A stretch of DNA of 64,000 bases from Bradyrhizobium sp. 170 (GCF_023101085.1 NZ_CP064703.1:7068001-7132000); one strand, 5' to 3'. Positions 25,363 through 35,222 are shown, counted from the stretch's first letter. Made by a program: numbers and translations. Notes: generated from the letters alone by a model not told the origin.

Positions 25363-25678
25363 GTTTCTTTCTCTCCCTCGCGCGAATTTACTAGCTGCTT
25401 CGAAAATACAGAGACTCGAAAATACAAGACTGATGGCTGACTGCCGTCCAAACCGGAGCCTGCCTGATCGAGCCTACCCCGCTTGACCGGATGCTGACTA
25501 GGGCCTTCCACGCGTATTTTTCCACGATTATCCGGGGTTCGCGCGACAATTTGCATTCGCTAGCTCAGCGCCGATGCCGTCGACAGCCGACAGGCACCTC
25601 GGGGTATCAAGCTTCCGACAAGTCCGGTCCCTCAGCTGAAAACAGAGAGCAAGTCGAACCCGTCGCCGGCCACATCAG
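25363..25678. other. Intergenic stretch without recognised features
   Basis: About 315 bases upstream of the small secreted protein. Its promoter should lie here. No gene or clear repeat was seen. Confidence 0.35.
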
Positions 25679-25888
25679 CTACACCGGATGTCGAATGCCC
25701 GCCTGAACTGACGTGTCGCGCAGCGACTGAAGCGTTCCTCGCGGAGAGCCGCACCGCCCACATTTCAGAATGGAACATGGATCCGGCTGGACCTCGACCG
25801 GCAACGCAACCGTCAGGCTGCCGCATTGTTCGCAAACCAGCTTGAATGTTTGGCCACCCATCAGGGCGACGCTCGTTTCAAAACCCAT
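25679..25888 (-). CDS. Small zinc-ribbon protein
   Basis: 69 residues. Two CxxC pairs (CEQCGS and KCGRCGS, 25 residues apart) form a likely zinc ribbon, followed by RGTLQSLRD. Start choice is uncertain: the sequence ATGGGTTTTGAAA occurs twice in tandem around 25879-25905, and I take the inner ATG. Such proteins may bind nucleic acid or protein partners; nothing nearby says which. Confidence 0.6.
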   Translation of the reverse strand: MGFETSVALMGGQTFKLVCEQCGSLTVALPVEVQPDPCSILKCGRCGSPRGTLQSLRDTSVQAGIRHPV

Positions 25889-26559
25889 GTCTTTCAAAAC
25901 CCATGTCGAATTTATCCATTCGGATTGCAGCAATCTGCCATGATTGCACGGTAGAAAAATGCACAGTTAAAAACCTATCAAGAGCCGGCCCGTGCGCCGC
26001 TCACGGCTCAAAATCCCGGTTCCCGTTGCGTCCTGCAATGGCTGAGCGCATTTAACCCTAATGGGCCACCCATGCGATGAGGCTAGGGCGGCAACGCCAG
26101 CGATCTGAAAGCCTAGCTCCCGCTCTTCAATCTCAGCCAGGCTGCGAGGCACGCGGCGAATTGCGGAGCGGCGCTTCGATTTTCTGCCGCTACTCGTCGC
26201 GATCGCCCGGCGAGCAACCTTACCTTAAGTTGACGGGATTCACCGGCAATCCACCCAATGCGTGGTCTGCCGATTTAATGAGGCCCAGCTTCAAAATGGG
26301 TCGGGAAATGGGCCGCTCGGCCCTGCCGAATGGAATTCACGCGTACACGACTCCCCGCACAACTAATGGTTAACGCGCGCGCCGTGGTGGCTTTGCTCGA
26401 CATACGCAGCAAAAACATCACAGCTTCCAAAAAAGTGAGAAAAATGAATGACATCGAGGCCTGCCGCGCCATTAAAGAGCCAAATCTCAGTTCCGCTGAA
26501 TCGCCGCCTCGGTTACAATTCAGCGTCAAAATTTAACGGGATTGGCGTAGCACTGGTTG
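25889..26559. other. Gene-poor stretch before the NfrA-like gene
   Basis: About 670 bases with a small tandem repeat at 25879-25905 and otherwise only weak open frames. A frame with MNDIEACRAIKEPNLSS (ending 26536) might be a short gene but has no clear support. Confidence 0.35.
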
Positions 26560-29169
26560 ATGGGCAATTGGGGCGGAAAATACCTGAACCAGACGGCATT
26601 TCGGGCGGCGCTGGGGGCGCTTTTGCTCGCCGTGGTTCTGTGCGCCGGTGCCAGCGCCCAGGTCGCTGATAACGGCCCTCCGCTCGAGGGGGAAGCCTAC
26701 ACGGCGGCGGAAACCGCTTACAAGGCGTTCGGCCAGGGCGACTACAAGGCTTCCGCCACAAGCGCCGCAGAGGCTGTGGCGCTCCGTCCAGATCTCTTGC
26801 GCCTGCACTTGCTCCTGATCGATTCGCTGGTCGCCGCAGGCGAGCTCACCCAGGCCGAGCAGGTGACCAAGGCAGCATCGGCGACTTTCGCGGGCAACCA
26901 GGAGCTCGAAGGGCGGCAGGCGATTATTCGGCAGCGCCTCGCCCAGCGGCCGGCCGGTGAAGGCTACAAGGCGCTTGAGAAGGGTGATCCAAAGGCAGCG
27001 GTCCGGGCGGCGCGCAGCGCGGTCGAATATGCCCCGGACTCGATGTCGTACCGCCTGTTGTTGCTGAGCGCCCAACTCGCGGACAATGATCTGGCCGGCG
27101 CATTGACGACCGCCACCGAAGCCATTGCGCTCGATCGGGCAGACCATGTCCCCCTGGTATGGCGTGGCTATCTCAACCAGCGTCTGAGAAAGCGCGCCGA
27201 CGCCGTTTCTGACTTTCGCGCTGCTCTCGCGATACCGGGCCTGACCGAGCCACAGCAAAAGAATATCCGCCTGATCGCCGCGGATGCAGCTCTTGCATCG
27301 GGGGACTTCAACGCCGCGATAGAGTTGTTGGGCAGTTATCCGCGAACCGATCCCAAGGTCATCACCCGACTGACCGACGCCGAAGGCGCACGCCAACGCG
27401 TGGGGGTGCTACAGAGCAACGGCAATAATATGCCAGCGCCGATACAGAACTGTTTAGCCAATGCCAGTGGTGTTCGCTGCGAACTCGAGGCCCCCCTGGT
27501 TTCGAGTATTCTGACTCCCGTTGCATCTGCTGAAGAGAAAGCTGCAGCAGAAATCTACGAGGCGAAAGAACGCGCTTATCAGGCCGAACGAGACAAGGAC
27601 TACAAATTAGCCGTCGCTGAGGCGCGCAAAGCCGTGGAGCTTGAACCCGATGCCGTTGCGAGCCGGCTTCTGCTTGTCAACATCCTGATGTCTGCCGGCC
27701 GCCCCGCGGAGGCCGAGACTGAGGCGACCAAGGCAATCAATGCGGGGCATGCGAGCGCTGAAATCTACGCGCAACGCGGCTATGCGAGGAGCAAGCTAAA
27801 GAATTTCAATGGTGCGATGTCGGACTGGGAAACCGCCCTGAAGGAAGGCCTTCCTTCCGGTCAAGCCCGCAACATCAGACTTTCGCTCGCCGATGCCGCC
27901 TTGACTTCCAACGAGCCCCTGCGGGCGTTGCGCGCGTTGCAGAAATTAGCCGTCAGCTATGACACGGCGATCCGCAAGGCCTATGCGCTGCAGGCGCTTG
28001 GGCGAAAGGAAGAATCGCTCCCTGAGTTCAGGACAGCTGAACGGTTGGCAACCACCACTGTCCAGAGGGACGGCGCGCTTCGGGCGCAGATCAACACCTT
28101 GGTCGAGCTAGACCGCAAACCAGAAGCCCGCGTCCTGTTCGATCATGCGATAGCCCATGGTAAATTGACTTCCATCCGAGATGCCGACGTTGGCTACCTC
28201 GCCGTCGCCGTTGGCAATGATGAGATTGCGCTGGCGCGCTTCGACCGCGCGCATGCACATGGACAATTGCCGGCTCGGGCGACAATCGATGCGGGATATA
28301 CCGCCATGCGGCGGTTTGAGAATCCAAAAGCGATTGCGTATCTCATGGAAGGAATCGACGCCAAGGCAGACGGACGGATCGACATTGACGATCAGAAGCT
28401 GTTCGAGACGCGACGGACGGTCTCAGACCTGGCCCGCGTATGGGGCATCAACACTTCGGTTTCATACGGCAAGGTTGGTTCGGCGCCCAATCCGTTCCTG
28501 ATAACGACAACGGCACCTAGTAGTTACACCTCGCAATTGGGAACCGAGTTCTATTATCGCCCGGAAGGGTTCGGATACAGGAATGGCGCGATATTCGAGC
28601 TGTTCGGTCGCCTTTTCGAAACCCTCTATGACCAGTCCGGCGGGCCTACGGGCGGACGCACGACACAGGGCATGGTAGGCGCCCGCTGGAAGCCGTTCTC
28701 GAACGCCAACCTGGTTTTTGAAGTCGACAAGCTTATTGCTCTTGGCGATGCGGCACGCGATGACACGCTGCTGCGCGCGCTCTACTCCTACACGGTCGGG
28801 ACGGACCTGCGCGTTTTGGATGCGAGCTGGCCGACCTGGTACGTCTACGCGGAAGTGGATCGCTTCCTCGAGAAGCGACAGCTGGTCGCGATCATGGAAG
28901 GCCGCTTCGGACGAAGCTTCCGGCTCGATCCCATCAGCAGCAAACTGGTATTCTTCCCGCACGCCGTGCTGGCTGCAAACTACGACGATTCATTTGCAAA
29001 CCGTTCCGCCTACTCGGCCGGCGCAGGTGGTTCGTTGCGCTACTGGTTCGGCGAGACAAAATACATGGCGCCGCCCTCGTACTGGGAGTTGACGCTGCAG
29101 TATCGCTGGCGGCTCGCCGGGGATCAGCGAGCCCAGGGAATCTTTGCGCAGACGTCGATCAATTATTGA
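26560..29169 (+). CDS. NfrA-like TPR outer-membrane protein
   Basis: About 869 residues. A signal peptide (FRAALGALLLAVVLCAGASA) is followed by two TPR blocks (about 45-260 and 335-620; for example AYKAFGQGDYKASATSAAEAVAL and KDYKLAVAEARKAVELEPDA) and a C-terminal barrel-like part of 220 residues (TEFYYRPEGFG, GMVGARWKPF, YVYAEVDRFL, WELTLQYRWRL) that ends in SINY. This is the layout of NfrA, the phage N4 adsorption protein, known as the outer-membrane export part of an exopolysaccharide system with the glycosyltransferase NfrB. No NfrB gene is next to it here. The start is uncertain because the ribosome site is poor. Confidence 0.8.
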   Translation: MGNWGGKYLNQTAFRAALGALLLAVVLCAGASAQVADNGPPLEGEAYTAAETAYKAFGQGDYKASATSAAEAVALRPDLLRLHLLLIDSLVAAGELTQAEQVTKAASATFAGNQELEGRQAIIRQRLAQRPAGEGYKALEKGDPKAAVRAARSAVEYAPDSMSYRLLLLSAQLADNDLAGALTTATEAIALDRADHVPLVWRGYLNQRLRKRADAVSDFRAALAIPGLTEPQQKNIRLIAADAALASGDFNAAIELLGSYPRTDPKVITRLTDAEGARQRVGVLQSNGNNMPAPIQNCLANASGVRCELEAPLVSSILTPVASAEEKAAAEIYEAKERAYQAERDKDYKLAVAEARKAVELEPDAVASRLLLVNILMSAGRPAEAETEATKAINAGHASAEIYAQRGYARSKLKNFNGAMSDWETALKEGLPSGQARNIRLSLADAALTSNEPLRALRALQKLAVSYDTAIRKAYALQALGRKEESLPEFRTAERLATTTVQRDGALRAQINTLVELDRKPEARVLFDHAIAHGKLTSIRDADVGYLAVAVGNDEIALARFDRAHAHGQLPARATIDAGYTAMRRFENPKAIAYLMEGIDAKADGRIDIDDQKLFETRRTVSDLARVWGINTSVSYGKVGSAPNPFLITTTAPSSYTSQLGTEFYYRPEGFGYRNGAIFELFGRLFETLYDQSGGPTGGRTTQGMVGARWKPFSNANLVFEVDKLIALGDAARDDTLLRALYSYTVGTDLRVLDASWPTWYVYAEVDRFLEKRQLVAIMEGRFGRSFRLDPISSKLVFFPHAVLAANYDDSFANRSAYSAGAGGSLRYWFGETKYMAPPSYWELTLQYRWRLAGDQRAQGIFAQTSINY

Positions 29170-29306
29170 ACGGGTAGCGCATCGGCACTCGCTTGATTGC
29201 TACCGCTTCGACCAATCAAAATGGCGATGGCCGAGCGTCTTATTCCTTAGCGGATGTGAAACGCTCAGATCAGACCGAACCATTCAGCCGGCTCTGCTAT
29301 CCAAAA

Positions 29307-29338
29307 CAAAAGCCACCTTTCGGTGGCCTTCGTCGTTT
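29307..29338. terminator. Bidirectional-type terminator hairpin
   Basis: GCCACC, TTTC, GGTGGC with flanking A and T runs lies between two convergent genes: the NfrA-like gene on the plus strand and the PEP-CTERM gene on the minus strand. The minus-strand side (GGTGGCTTTTGTTTT) is the better terminator. Confidence 0.75.
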
Positions 29339-29361
29339 TCGGTTGTTACGGAGAGGTCAGA

Positions 29362-30240
29362 TCATGCCATGGCTGGCACGCGTCTGGCGTTGCGCCGATA
29401 CATGCCAAAACCCAGCCCCGCAAATCCAAGAAGCATCATGATCCAGGTGGACGGTTCAGGCACGGCAGCAGTGAACTGCACTTCGCTCAGCAGTATCCAA
29501 GGCTCCAAATTTGGAGTGTATGCACTGTTCTTGAAGTCGTTGACGTTATCGAGGAAGCAACCGGCGGCGTCGCAACCGTATCCGGCGACATGATTATTGT
29601 AGTAGTTGATGCCGTCCAGCAGCAAGGGCCCTCTATTCAGGGTCAGGCTGAAAGTGTCACTGGACAGGATGGGGCTAGAAAACGCCAACGTAATAACTTC
29701 AGTTCCGTTGTACTTGTCGCCCAGATAGTCCGTAAACGTTGTCGTGTAGCTCGGCGTGAAAGTCGTATTGCCAAGTGTGGTGACCGAAATGTCCACTGAC
29801 GCTGGCTGGCCGACAAGGCCCATAAAGCCAAGCGAACCAGCGTACGAACTCGCTACATACAACGTAATTGTGCTGACGCTCTTGCCCGCCTCAAGGTGAA
29901 ATTTGATGGTGGGATCCTGATATTTCCAGCCGACGTAGTTTTGGGGCACGAACGAGTAATTCTGCGCCGGAATGACATTGTCGGTCAGTTTGCCGGTGCC
30001 GCCTGTCAGCAAGGCTTCCTTGGGGGCCCCATTTGATGGCACGACCAATGAAGAGCCGTTGGTGTTCGCATTGGTCGGAACAGAATAGGTCGAATCGAAA
30101 TAGTTGTAGTTGCCGTTCTGAATCAGCCCATTGCCGTTGTTCATCTCGTAGCTGGTGACGGTGACCGGGACCGCATATGCAGCCGTAGAGCCAAGCATGG
30201 CTGTAGACAGAGCAATGAGCAAACGAGACCGCAGCGACAT
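29362..30240 (-). CDS. PEP-CTERM sorting-domain protein
   Basis: 292 residues. The ATG at 30240 follows GAGGAA and starts a signal peptide (LLIALSTAMLGSTAAYA). The middle is beta-rich with many Asn, Thr and Ser, as in surface or matrix proteins. It includes a pair of cysteines (GYGCDAAGCFLDN). The tail is VPEPSTWIMMLLGFAGLGFGMYRRNARR: PEP motif, membrane helix, Arg cluster. Exosortases are thought to cleave such tails and pass the protein to the cell surface. The exosortase gene at 37795 is the likely partner. Confidence 0.9.
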   Translation of the reverse strand: MSLRSRLLIALSTAMLGSTAAYAVPVTVTSYEMNNGNGLIQNGNYNYFDSTYSVPTNANTNGSSLVVPSNGAPKEALLTGGTGKLTDNVIPAQNYSFVPQNYVGWKYQDPTIKFHLEAGKSVSTITLYVASSYAGSLGFMGLVGQPASVDISVTTLGNTTFTPSYTTTFTDYLGDKYNGTEVITLAFSSPILSSDTFSLTLNRGPLLLDGINYYNNHVAGYGCDAAGCFLDNVNDFKNSAYTPNLEPWILLSEVQFTAAVPEPSTWIMMLLGFAGLGFGMYRRNARRVPAMA

Positions 30241-30836
30241 ATTAAATTCCTCAAGAGGTGAACAATTAAATCGAACACCATCGTTTATTGTTACCAAACT
30301 ATTACCACGGGCCTTACCTGATGCAAAGACGCATCTTCCGCCGCCGCGTTTATCGTTAACAGCGTGAGCGCGCAGGTTGTTGCAAAAAGATCCCCCGGAA
30401 GCGGCTTCAGTTGGATTAACCCTCCTTTGTCTGAGCGCGGCTCTATTCGGTTTGGCGGACGGGGAATTCAATACTCACAAGACCGTGATAAATGCCTCGG
30501 TAACACCGGCTGGCCCCTTTAATCGAAGCCGAGTGGTGATTCGAAACGGCTCTCGAAATGAGTTCGAGCGCTTCGCTGAGCCATCGGGGCGAACTCGATA
30601 TCGTTACGACCGCCGGCTGGGAGCCCGTTGGAATATCCGGTCGCCGAATGGAAGTCCTGCCCTTCGATATGCGACTCCGCGCTGGCGATCTGCATGATCA
30701 GATTCGGCAATCTGGACCTCCCCAAATTAATTAATCTTCATTTAAATTGACTTTCGGGAGCCTTTCGCCCCGAGTTAAAACCATTGCGCGATCGGATTGG
30801 TTCTGCCGCCAATCGTCAGGGGGCTCTGCCGCCAGA
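30241..30836. other. Intergenic stretch upstream of PEP-CTERM gene
   Basis: About 600 bases. An AT-rich part (30241-30300) should hold the promoter of the PEP-CTERM gene. No gene was recognised. Confidence 0.4.
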
Positions 30837-31109
30837 TTACCGGGCTGCTTTGCCGACAGGGCCAGGGTTGGGCACCCGTGCGAACTCGTTGGTCACGCCA
30901 TCCGGAGCCGGCCCTAGAAAAACGAAAAAACCGCGGTCTGTGACCACGATGTCGCCCTTCTGGAGCAGGCTATCGTTCATGGCCATATCCGAAGCGATGC
31001 GCGCGGCCTCGGCGGCAGAGGGCGGCGGCCGCTTGATGCGGCCGCTCTCCTGCGCAGACGCCGCTGTGCTCAAAATTAACGCGGCCGAGACGACGAAGGG
31101 TTTCCACAT
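30837..31109 (-). CDS. Small secreted protein of unknown function
   Basis: 90 residues. Signal peptide MWKPFVVSAALILSTAASAQ, then a charged linker and a compact end with GDIVVTDRGFFVFLGPAPDGV. No family was recognised. Codon use and a moderate ribosome site (CGGAAG) make it likely real. Confidence 0.6.
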   Translation of the reverse strand: MWKPFVVSAALILSTAASAQESGRIKRPPPSAAEAARIASDMAMNDSLLQKGDIVVTDRGFFVFLGPAPDGVTNEFARVPNPGPVGKAAR

Positions 31110-31301
31110 AGCTTCCGACGCAAGAAACGGATGGCCATCTCTATAGCCGCCTGAACGGGCACAAATCGTGTGGCCAAATGTTCGATCAGGCTTGCGGCAG
31201 CGCCGCTCCCGACTTGCGATTACAGGATCGTAAGGCCGAACGGATCTGCGTTCTCCAAAGCTATCACGCAGGTCGCGGCGTCGCCACGCCAGGGCGAAGG
31301 T

Positions 31302-31520
31302 TCAGGAATTCATCCGGACCTTGGCCATCCCCGAGCACACCGTAGCGGCGAACCTGTTTTCTGAGTCCGCTCTCGGTTCGATGTCCGGCCTGCGATCAAC
31401 CCCGTCCAGCTGACCGCGCAATGCCCTTTCGAGCTGCAGCCAATCGCTGTCCTTTATCTCGGTCGATTCATTCAACGCGGCCAGCAGCGCGCTCGTCAGC
31501 CTATCCGGCATGGGTCCCAT
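31302..31520 (-). CDS. Possible small hypothetical protein
   Basis: 72 residues (PDRLTSALLAALNESTEIKDSDWLQLER in part) with a helical N-terminal half. The start is a guess among three Met codons. Nothing was recognised; it is included because the composition is protein-like. Confidence 0.35.
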   Translation of the reverse strand: MGPMPDRLTSALLAALNESTEIKDSDWLQLERALRGQLDGVDRRPDIEPRADSENRFAATVCSGMAKVRMNS

Positions 31521-31924
31521 CCTCTTGCGCCATCCGGCAGCCATCCCGGAGGCCACAAGCCCGAAGAAGAGCGAAGATGCAACCTACCCCAAGGCGTGCA
31601 TCACTCCGACGCTATCCAAGAGGGGAACCCGACCGCGCAGTGATTCGCAAGCCAACCAGCCGACTTGTCGTCCCTTTTTCCAGCCAAGTGGCGGAGGGGC
31701 ATCTATGCCGGAATAGCCCGGAAACCCGCCTTGCCACGACTGTCCGTGCAAGAACCAGGACATAGTCGGGCGGTCCACTACGCCGATGACAAATACCGGG
31801 AGCGCTAGCTGCTAGGCTCCCAAGAGCCATTCCACGCTGGCAAATATGGCCCACAGCCAGCCAACCATGGCGATCCCGATCGCCGCCAGATAAAGCGGCG
31901 GAGCCAAGCCTTGACGGAGCTTTT

Positions 31925-32089
31925 TCATTGCGAACTTTGCAAAGCTTCCGCCTCGGACAAGCGCTCGCGAAGGCGTCGTAATTCCAGGTACCGCTCCGTA
32001 ATGCTTACAGCCGTCGGCTTTTTCAAAACCTTCTTCGACTTCTTTGATTTCGGCAGAACATCCACGGTCGTGCGGCTGTGCGCTTTCAT
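31925..32089 (-). CDS. Small basic protein of unknown function
   Basis: 54 residues starting MKAHSRTTVDVLPKSKKSKK, with a strong ribosome site (AGGGGG). The basic N-terminus is followed by a helix (TERYLELRRLRERLSEAEA) that could form a short coiled coil. It may bind nucleic acid, but that is a guess. Confidence 0.5.
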   Translation of the reverse strand: MKAHSRTTVDVLPKSKKSKKVLKKPTAVSITERYLELRRLRERLSEAEALQSSQ

Positions 32090-32164
32090 GGGTACCCCCT
32101 GCTCCTGCCTGAGAAACTCAAGCAAACGATGTGCCAGTCAAACTTGGGTGATGCGACCGGCGCA

Positions 32165-32253
32165 CCAGACAGACCTTTGTCTGGCGCGTTCTTATTGAAG
32201 TTCGATAACGCTTGCGTGACCCATTTGGGGGAAGCCGCGGAAAAAAACCGCGG
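32165..32253 (-). terminator. Two hairpins downstream of the GT2 gene
   Basis: At 32235-32253 CCGCGG pairs with CCGCGG around seven A (seven T in the minus-strand transcript); at 32165-32184 CCAGACA pairs with TGTCTGG. Both lie just after the stop of the minus-strand glycosyltransferase gene (32266) and may end its transcript. Confidence 0.45.
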
Positions 32254-32265
32254 GCCTGTTGCTAA

Positions 32266-33450
32266 TTAGGGGTTTGATCGGTCGGTCCGTATCCATTGGG
32301 ACGCCGTGCCGCCGATCAACATGCGGCCGTAGAACTGGATTTTTTTCAATGCAAAAGTGCCGAATGATAATGCCTCACGCGCAGGAAAAACCTGACGTCC
32401 AAATTTAGACCAAGCCAGAGCAACACTTAAGAAAAATCCGACGAGATTGCCGCCTGCGATCAGGGCGGGCAGCCACGGCCCTCCAAGCAGTGCAACCGAC
32501 GAGGTCAGGACCGTCGTCCCGACGACCAATAGCGCAAGAAGAGAGAGCGGCGGCACCAGAAGATCGAGCGCCAACGCAAGGACGTTTAAGTCGCCGCGCT
32601 TTATACCGACAGCGAGAAGTCGCGGAACGAATTTCCCGATTGTGGCGAGATGCCCCTGTACCCAGCGCTGACGCTGACTCTCGGTCCCCTTGGCGCTTGT
32701 GGGTAACGTGCTGGTAACCCTCACGAACGGAAAGAAGTACGGAGCTTTGCCTGTTTCCGCCAGATCGAGCCCCAGCTTCAAATCCTCCACCAGGTGACCG
32801 CTGGCCAGTGGAACGGAGCTGATCGCACTCCACGGAAACATCATTCCTGTCCCCATCAGTTGAACGGGGCCATGAAGGTTTCTTAGTCCAAGCGGACGGA
32901 CCCAGTTTCTGAGAACCCAGGCGAACTCCGCGAAGCTGTGATTGATGGGTGAATTTTCAGCGCTTCGCATCAAGAACAGCGCTTGTACCGGCCGCTGAAC
33001 CTGGTGACAGGTTCGCCTGAGCCCTTCGATCAGGTCGGCCTCAAGCCGGCAATCGGCGTCGACAAAGAGAACAAAATCGGGCGGGTTCTGGCTAAGGTGG
33101 CTTACACCCCACCCCATCGCAAATCCCTTGCCAATTCTTTCGGGGTCGTTGCGGACAATGACCTCGGCACCCGATGCAGCCGCAACTGCCGCGGTGTCGT
33201 CGGTGCAGTTATCGGCAACGACGATCAGGCGGTCTCCAGCGCCGAGCTGCGCACTGATATCCTGCAGCGTCGGAACAAGTCCCGCGCTCTCATTGTGCGC
33301 AGGAACAATTACCGCGACGCGCTTCTCGATATTTAATTCTTTGGCCTCGAAAGGCTCCAGCTTTGGCGCCTTGAGAGCTGCAATTACTTCAACGAGCAGG
33401 ACAGCGACGGGAACGCTGAGCAACCCAGCCAGTGCGGCCAAGATCAACAT
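32266..33450 (-). CDS. Membrane glycosyltransferase family 2
   Basis: 394 residues. An N-terminal helix (MLILAALAGLLSVPVAVLLVEVIAAL) precedes a GT-A domain: VIVPAHNES, the DxD-type metal site FVDADCRLEADL, the acceptor region HLVEDLKLGLDLA, and QRQRWVQGH, like the QxxRW motif of processive enzymes. Two or three membrane helices follow (LALDLLVPPLSLLALLVVGTTVL, ALIAGGNLVGFFLSVAL). Such enzymes transfer a sugar from a nucleotide donor on the cytoplasmic side of the inner membrane. It is divergent from the GT4 gene at 33633, with a shared 180-base promoter region. Confidence 0.85.
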   Translation of the reverse strand: MLILAALAGLLSVPVAVLLVEVIAALKAPKLEPFEAKELNIEKRVAVIVPAHNESAGLVPTLQDISAQLGAGDRLIVVADNCTDDTAAVAAASGAEVIVRNDPERIGKGFAMGWGVSHLSQNPPDFVLFVDADCRLEADLIEGLRRTCHQVQRPVQALFLMRSAENSPINHSFAEFAWVLRNWVRPLGLRNLHGPVQLMGTGMMFPWSAISSVPLASGHLVEDLKLGLDLAETGKAPYFFPFVRVTSTLPTSAKGTESQRQRWVQGHLATIGKFVPRLLAVGIKRGDLNVLALALDLLVPPLSLLALLVVGTTVLTSSVALLGGPWLPALIAGGNLVGFFLSVALAWSKFGRQVFPAREALSFGTFALKKIQFYGRMLIGGTASQWIRTDRSNP

Positions 33451-33523
33451 TTCACAAATACCGATCTCGAAACGTTTGACTTAACGCTTTTGCAAAAAAG
33501 TGAGTATGGAGGTCAGGAATAAA

Positions 33524-33538
33524 TATCCTGTTTCCCCC
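33524..33538 (+). promoter_or_regulatory. Element TATCCT-GTTTCCCCC upstream of GT4 gene
   Basis: TATCCT followed directly by GTTTCCCCC lies about 95 bases before the GT4 gene. The same two words, 4 bases apart, occur at 47079-47097 upstream of the Wza-like gene. It may be a common regulatory site of the polysaccharide genes; this is weak evidence. Confidence 0.25.
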
Positions 33539-33632
33539 TCGATTACTACTATATTCCCCAAATAGATAAATAGGACGAGGGACCCGTATTTTATCGGGCC
33601 TACTTTCGGATAAGTCAGGCAGAGCACGCTTT

Positions 33633-34832
33633 ATGAAGATCGCCTATCTGGTTAACCATTATCCGGCGATCAGCCACAGTTTCATTCGGCGCGAAATCCT
33701 GGCGCTCGAACGCCTGGGTCACGAGGTCTTGCGAATATCGATTCGGGGCTGGGCCGATGCGCAGCGCGGCGCCGAAGATCAGCTCGAGCAGGCCCGCACG
33801 CGTTACGTCCTGCGGGGCGGCGCGGTGCCGCTGGTGGCGTCGTTCCTGCGCGTCCTGGCAACCAATCCCCTCGGCCTGTTTCGGGCGGTCGTCCTGACGT
33901 TGAAGGTCGGCCTGCGGGCGGAGCGTCCCCTTCCCGTTCATCTGATTTATCTGCTCGAAGCGTGTCAGGTGGCCCTGTGGTTGCGCAGCGAAAAGGCGCA
34001 GCACATGCACGTTCATTTCGGAACCAATTCTGCCGAAGTCGCGATGCTGGTCGGCGAACTGGGCGGGCCGCCCTGGAGCTTTACCGCCCACGGCCCCGAA
34101 GAATTCGACAAGCCGAAGTTCATCTCGCTGCCTGAGAAAATCCGCCGGGCTCGCTTTGTCGTCGCGGTCAGTTCCTTCGGGCGAAGCCAGCTCTTTCGCA
34201 ATGTCCCCCACTCCTATTGGCCCAAGATAAAGGTGATCCATTGCGGGCTTGAACCGGCCTTCTATCAAACCGATGCCGCCACGGCGGCGGGCGACGAACG
34301 GCGATTGGTTTGCGTGGGCCGCCTGTGTGAACAGAAGGGGCAGTTGCTCCTGATCGAGGCGGCGCGGCTTTTGGCGGAGCGCGGGACCAAGTTCGAACTG
34401 GTGCTCGCCGGCGATGGCGAAATGCGCGGCGAGATCGAGTCGCTCGTCGCAAAACACAAGTTGACGGATATCGTGCGAATAACTGGCTGGATCAGCAGCG
34501 AAGAGGTTCGCTCCGAAATTCTCGCAGCCCGGGCGCTGGTGTTGCCGAGCTTCGCCGAAGGCCTGCCGGTCGTCATCATGGAAGCCATGGCGTTGCGCAG
34601 ACCGGTCATCACAACGTTCGTCGCCGGCATCCCCGAGCTGATAAGGCATGGCGAGCACGGCTGGCTGGTTCCTGCCGGCGACCTGGAGAGTTTGGCCGCG
34701 GCAATGGAGGAATGTCTCGGCACCGCGCCGGAAGCGATCACGCAAATGGGAGAAAGTGCCCGTCAACGGGTCCTGCAACGCCATGATGTGGACAAGGAAG
34801 CGGCTAAGCTGGCTGAACTGATTGAAGCCTAG
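33633..34832 (+). CDS. Glycosyltransferase family 4
   Basis: 399 residues, GT-B fold. N-terminal domain: KIAYLVNHYPAISHSFIRREI (typical of exopolysaccharide GT4 enzymes) and HVHFGTNSAEVA. C-terminal nucleotide-sugar domain: LVCVGRLCEQKGQ, LAGDGEMR, and the E-x7-E motif EGLPVVIMEAMA, then GIPELIRHGEHGWLVPAGD. GT4 enzymes keep the anomeric configuration when they add a sugar to the lipid-linked unit. It faces the GT2 gene and is followed by the small secreted Gly/Gln/Tyr-repeat protein. Confidence 0.9.
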   Translation: MKIAYLVNHYPAISHSFIRREILALERLGHEVLRISIRGWADAQRGAEDQLEQARTRYVLRGGAVPLVASFLRVLATNPLGLFRAVVLTLKVGLRAERPLPVHLIYLLEACQVALWLRSEKAQHMHVHFGTNSAEVAMLVGELGGPPWSFTAHGPEEFDKPKFISLPEKIRRARFVVAVSSFGRSQLFRNVPHSYWPKIKVIHCGLEPAFYQTDAATAAGDERRLVCVGRLCEQKGQLLLIEAARLLAERGTKFELVLAGDGEMRGEIESLVAKHKLTDIVRITGWISSEEVRSEILAARALVLPSFAEGLPVVIMEAMALRRPVITTFVAGIPELIRHGEHGWLVPAGDLESLAAAMEECLGTAPEAITQMGESARQRVLQRHDVDKEAAKLAELIEA

Positions 34833-34901
34833 ACCGGGCAGTTGGGCCGATAATTGTCGGTAGCCCCGGTTGCGCCATACCTCATGCTTCCAGGAAGTGA
34901 G

Positions 34902-35222
34902 ATGAGGATACTGCTTTCCCTGCTGGCGGTTGTGACTGTCATCGGCGCGATGCAGCCGGCCGTCGGTCAGGTCAACATGCAGTACAGCGGCCGATATGGC
35001 GGACAGTACGGCGGTCAGTATGGCGGGCAGTTTAGCGGACAATACAGCGGTCAGTATTATGGGCGCGGAAGCAGCGACCAGACCGCCTCGCCAAACGCGC
35101 TGGACAGAAAGCTCGATATTTTTGGCGCTCCGGTCAATTCCGGCTCGTGCGGGCAACTTCACTATCCGCCGCCCGGAACGGATTATGTGCTCCATGACAG
35201 TCAGGGACGGCGCTGCTTTTAG
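34902..35222 (+). CDS. Small secreted protein with GGQY repeats
   Basis: 106 residues. The ATG at 34902 follows GGAAG. Signal peptide ILLSLLAVVTVIGAMQPAVG. Near residue 27 a run of six short repeats of the type Y-(G/S)-G-Q follows, then a Ser/Asp linker and a compact end with two cysteines (GSCGQLHYPP, RRCF). Tyr/Gly/Gln repeats are usual in self-associating surface or matrix proteins. Position between glycosyltransferase and PEP-CTERM genes fits an extracellular matrix role. Confidence 0.65.
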   Translation: MRILLSLLAVVTVIGAMQPAVGQVNMQYSGRYGGQYGGQYGGQFSGQYSGQYYGRGSSDQTASPNALDRKLDIFGAPVNSGSCGQLHYPPPGTDYVLHDSQGRRCF

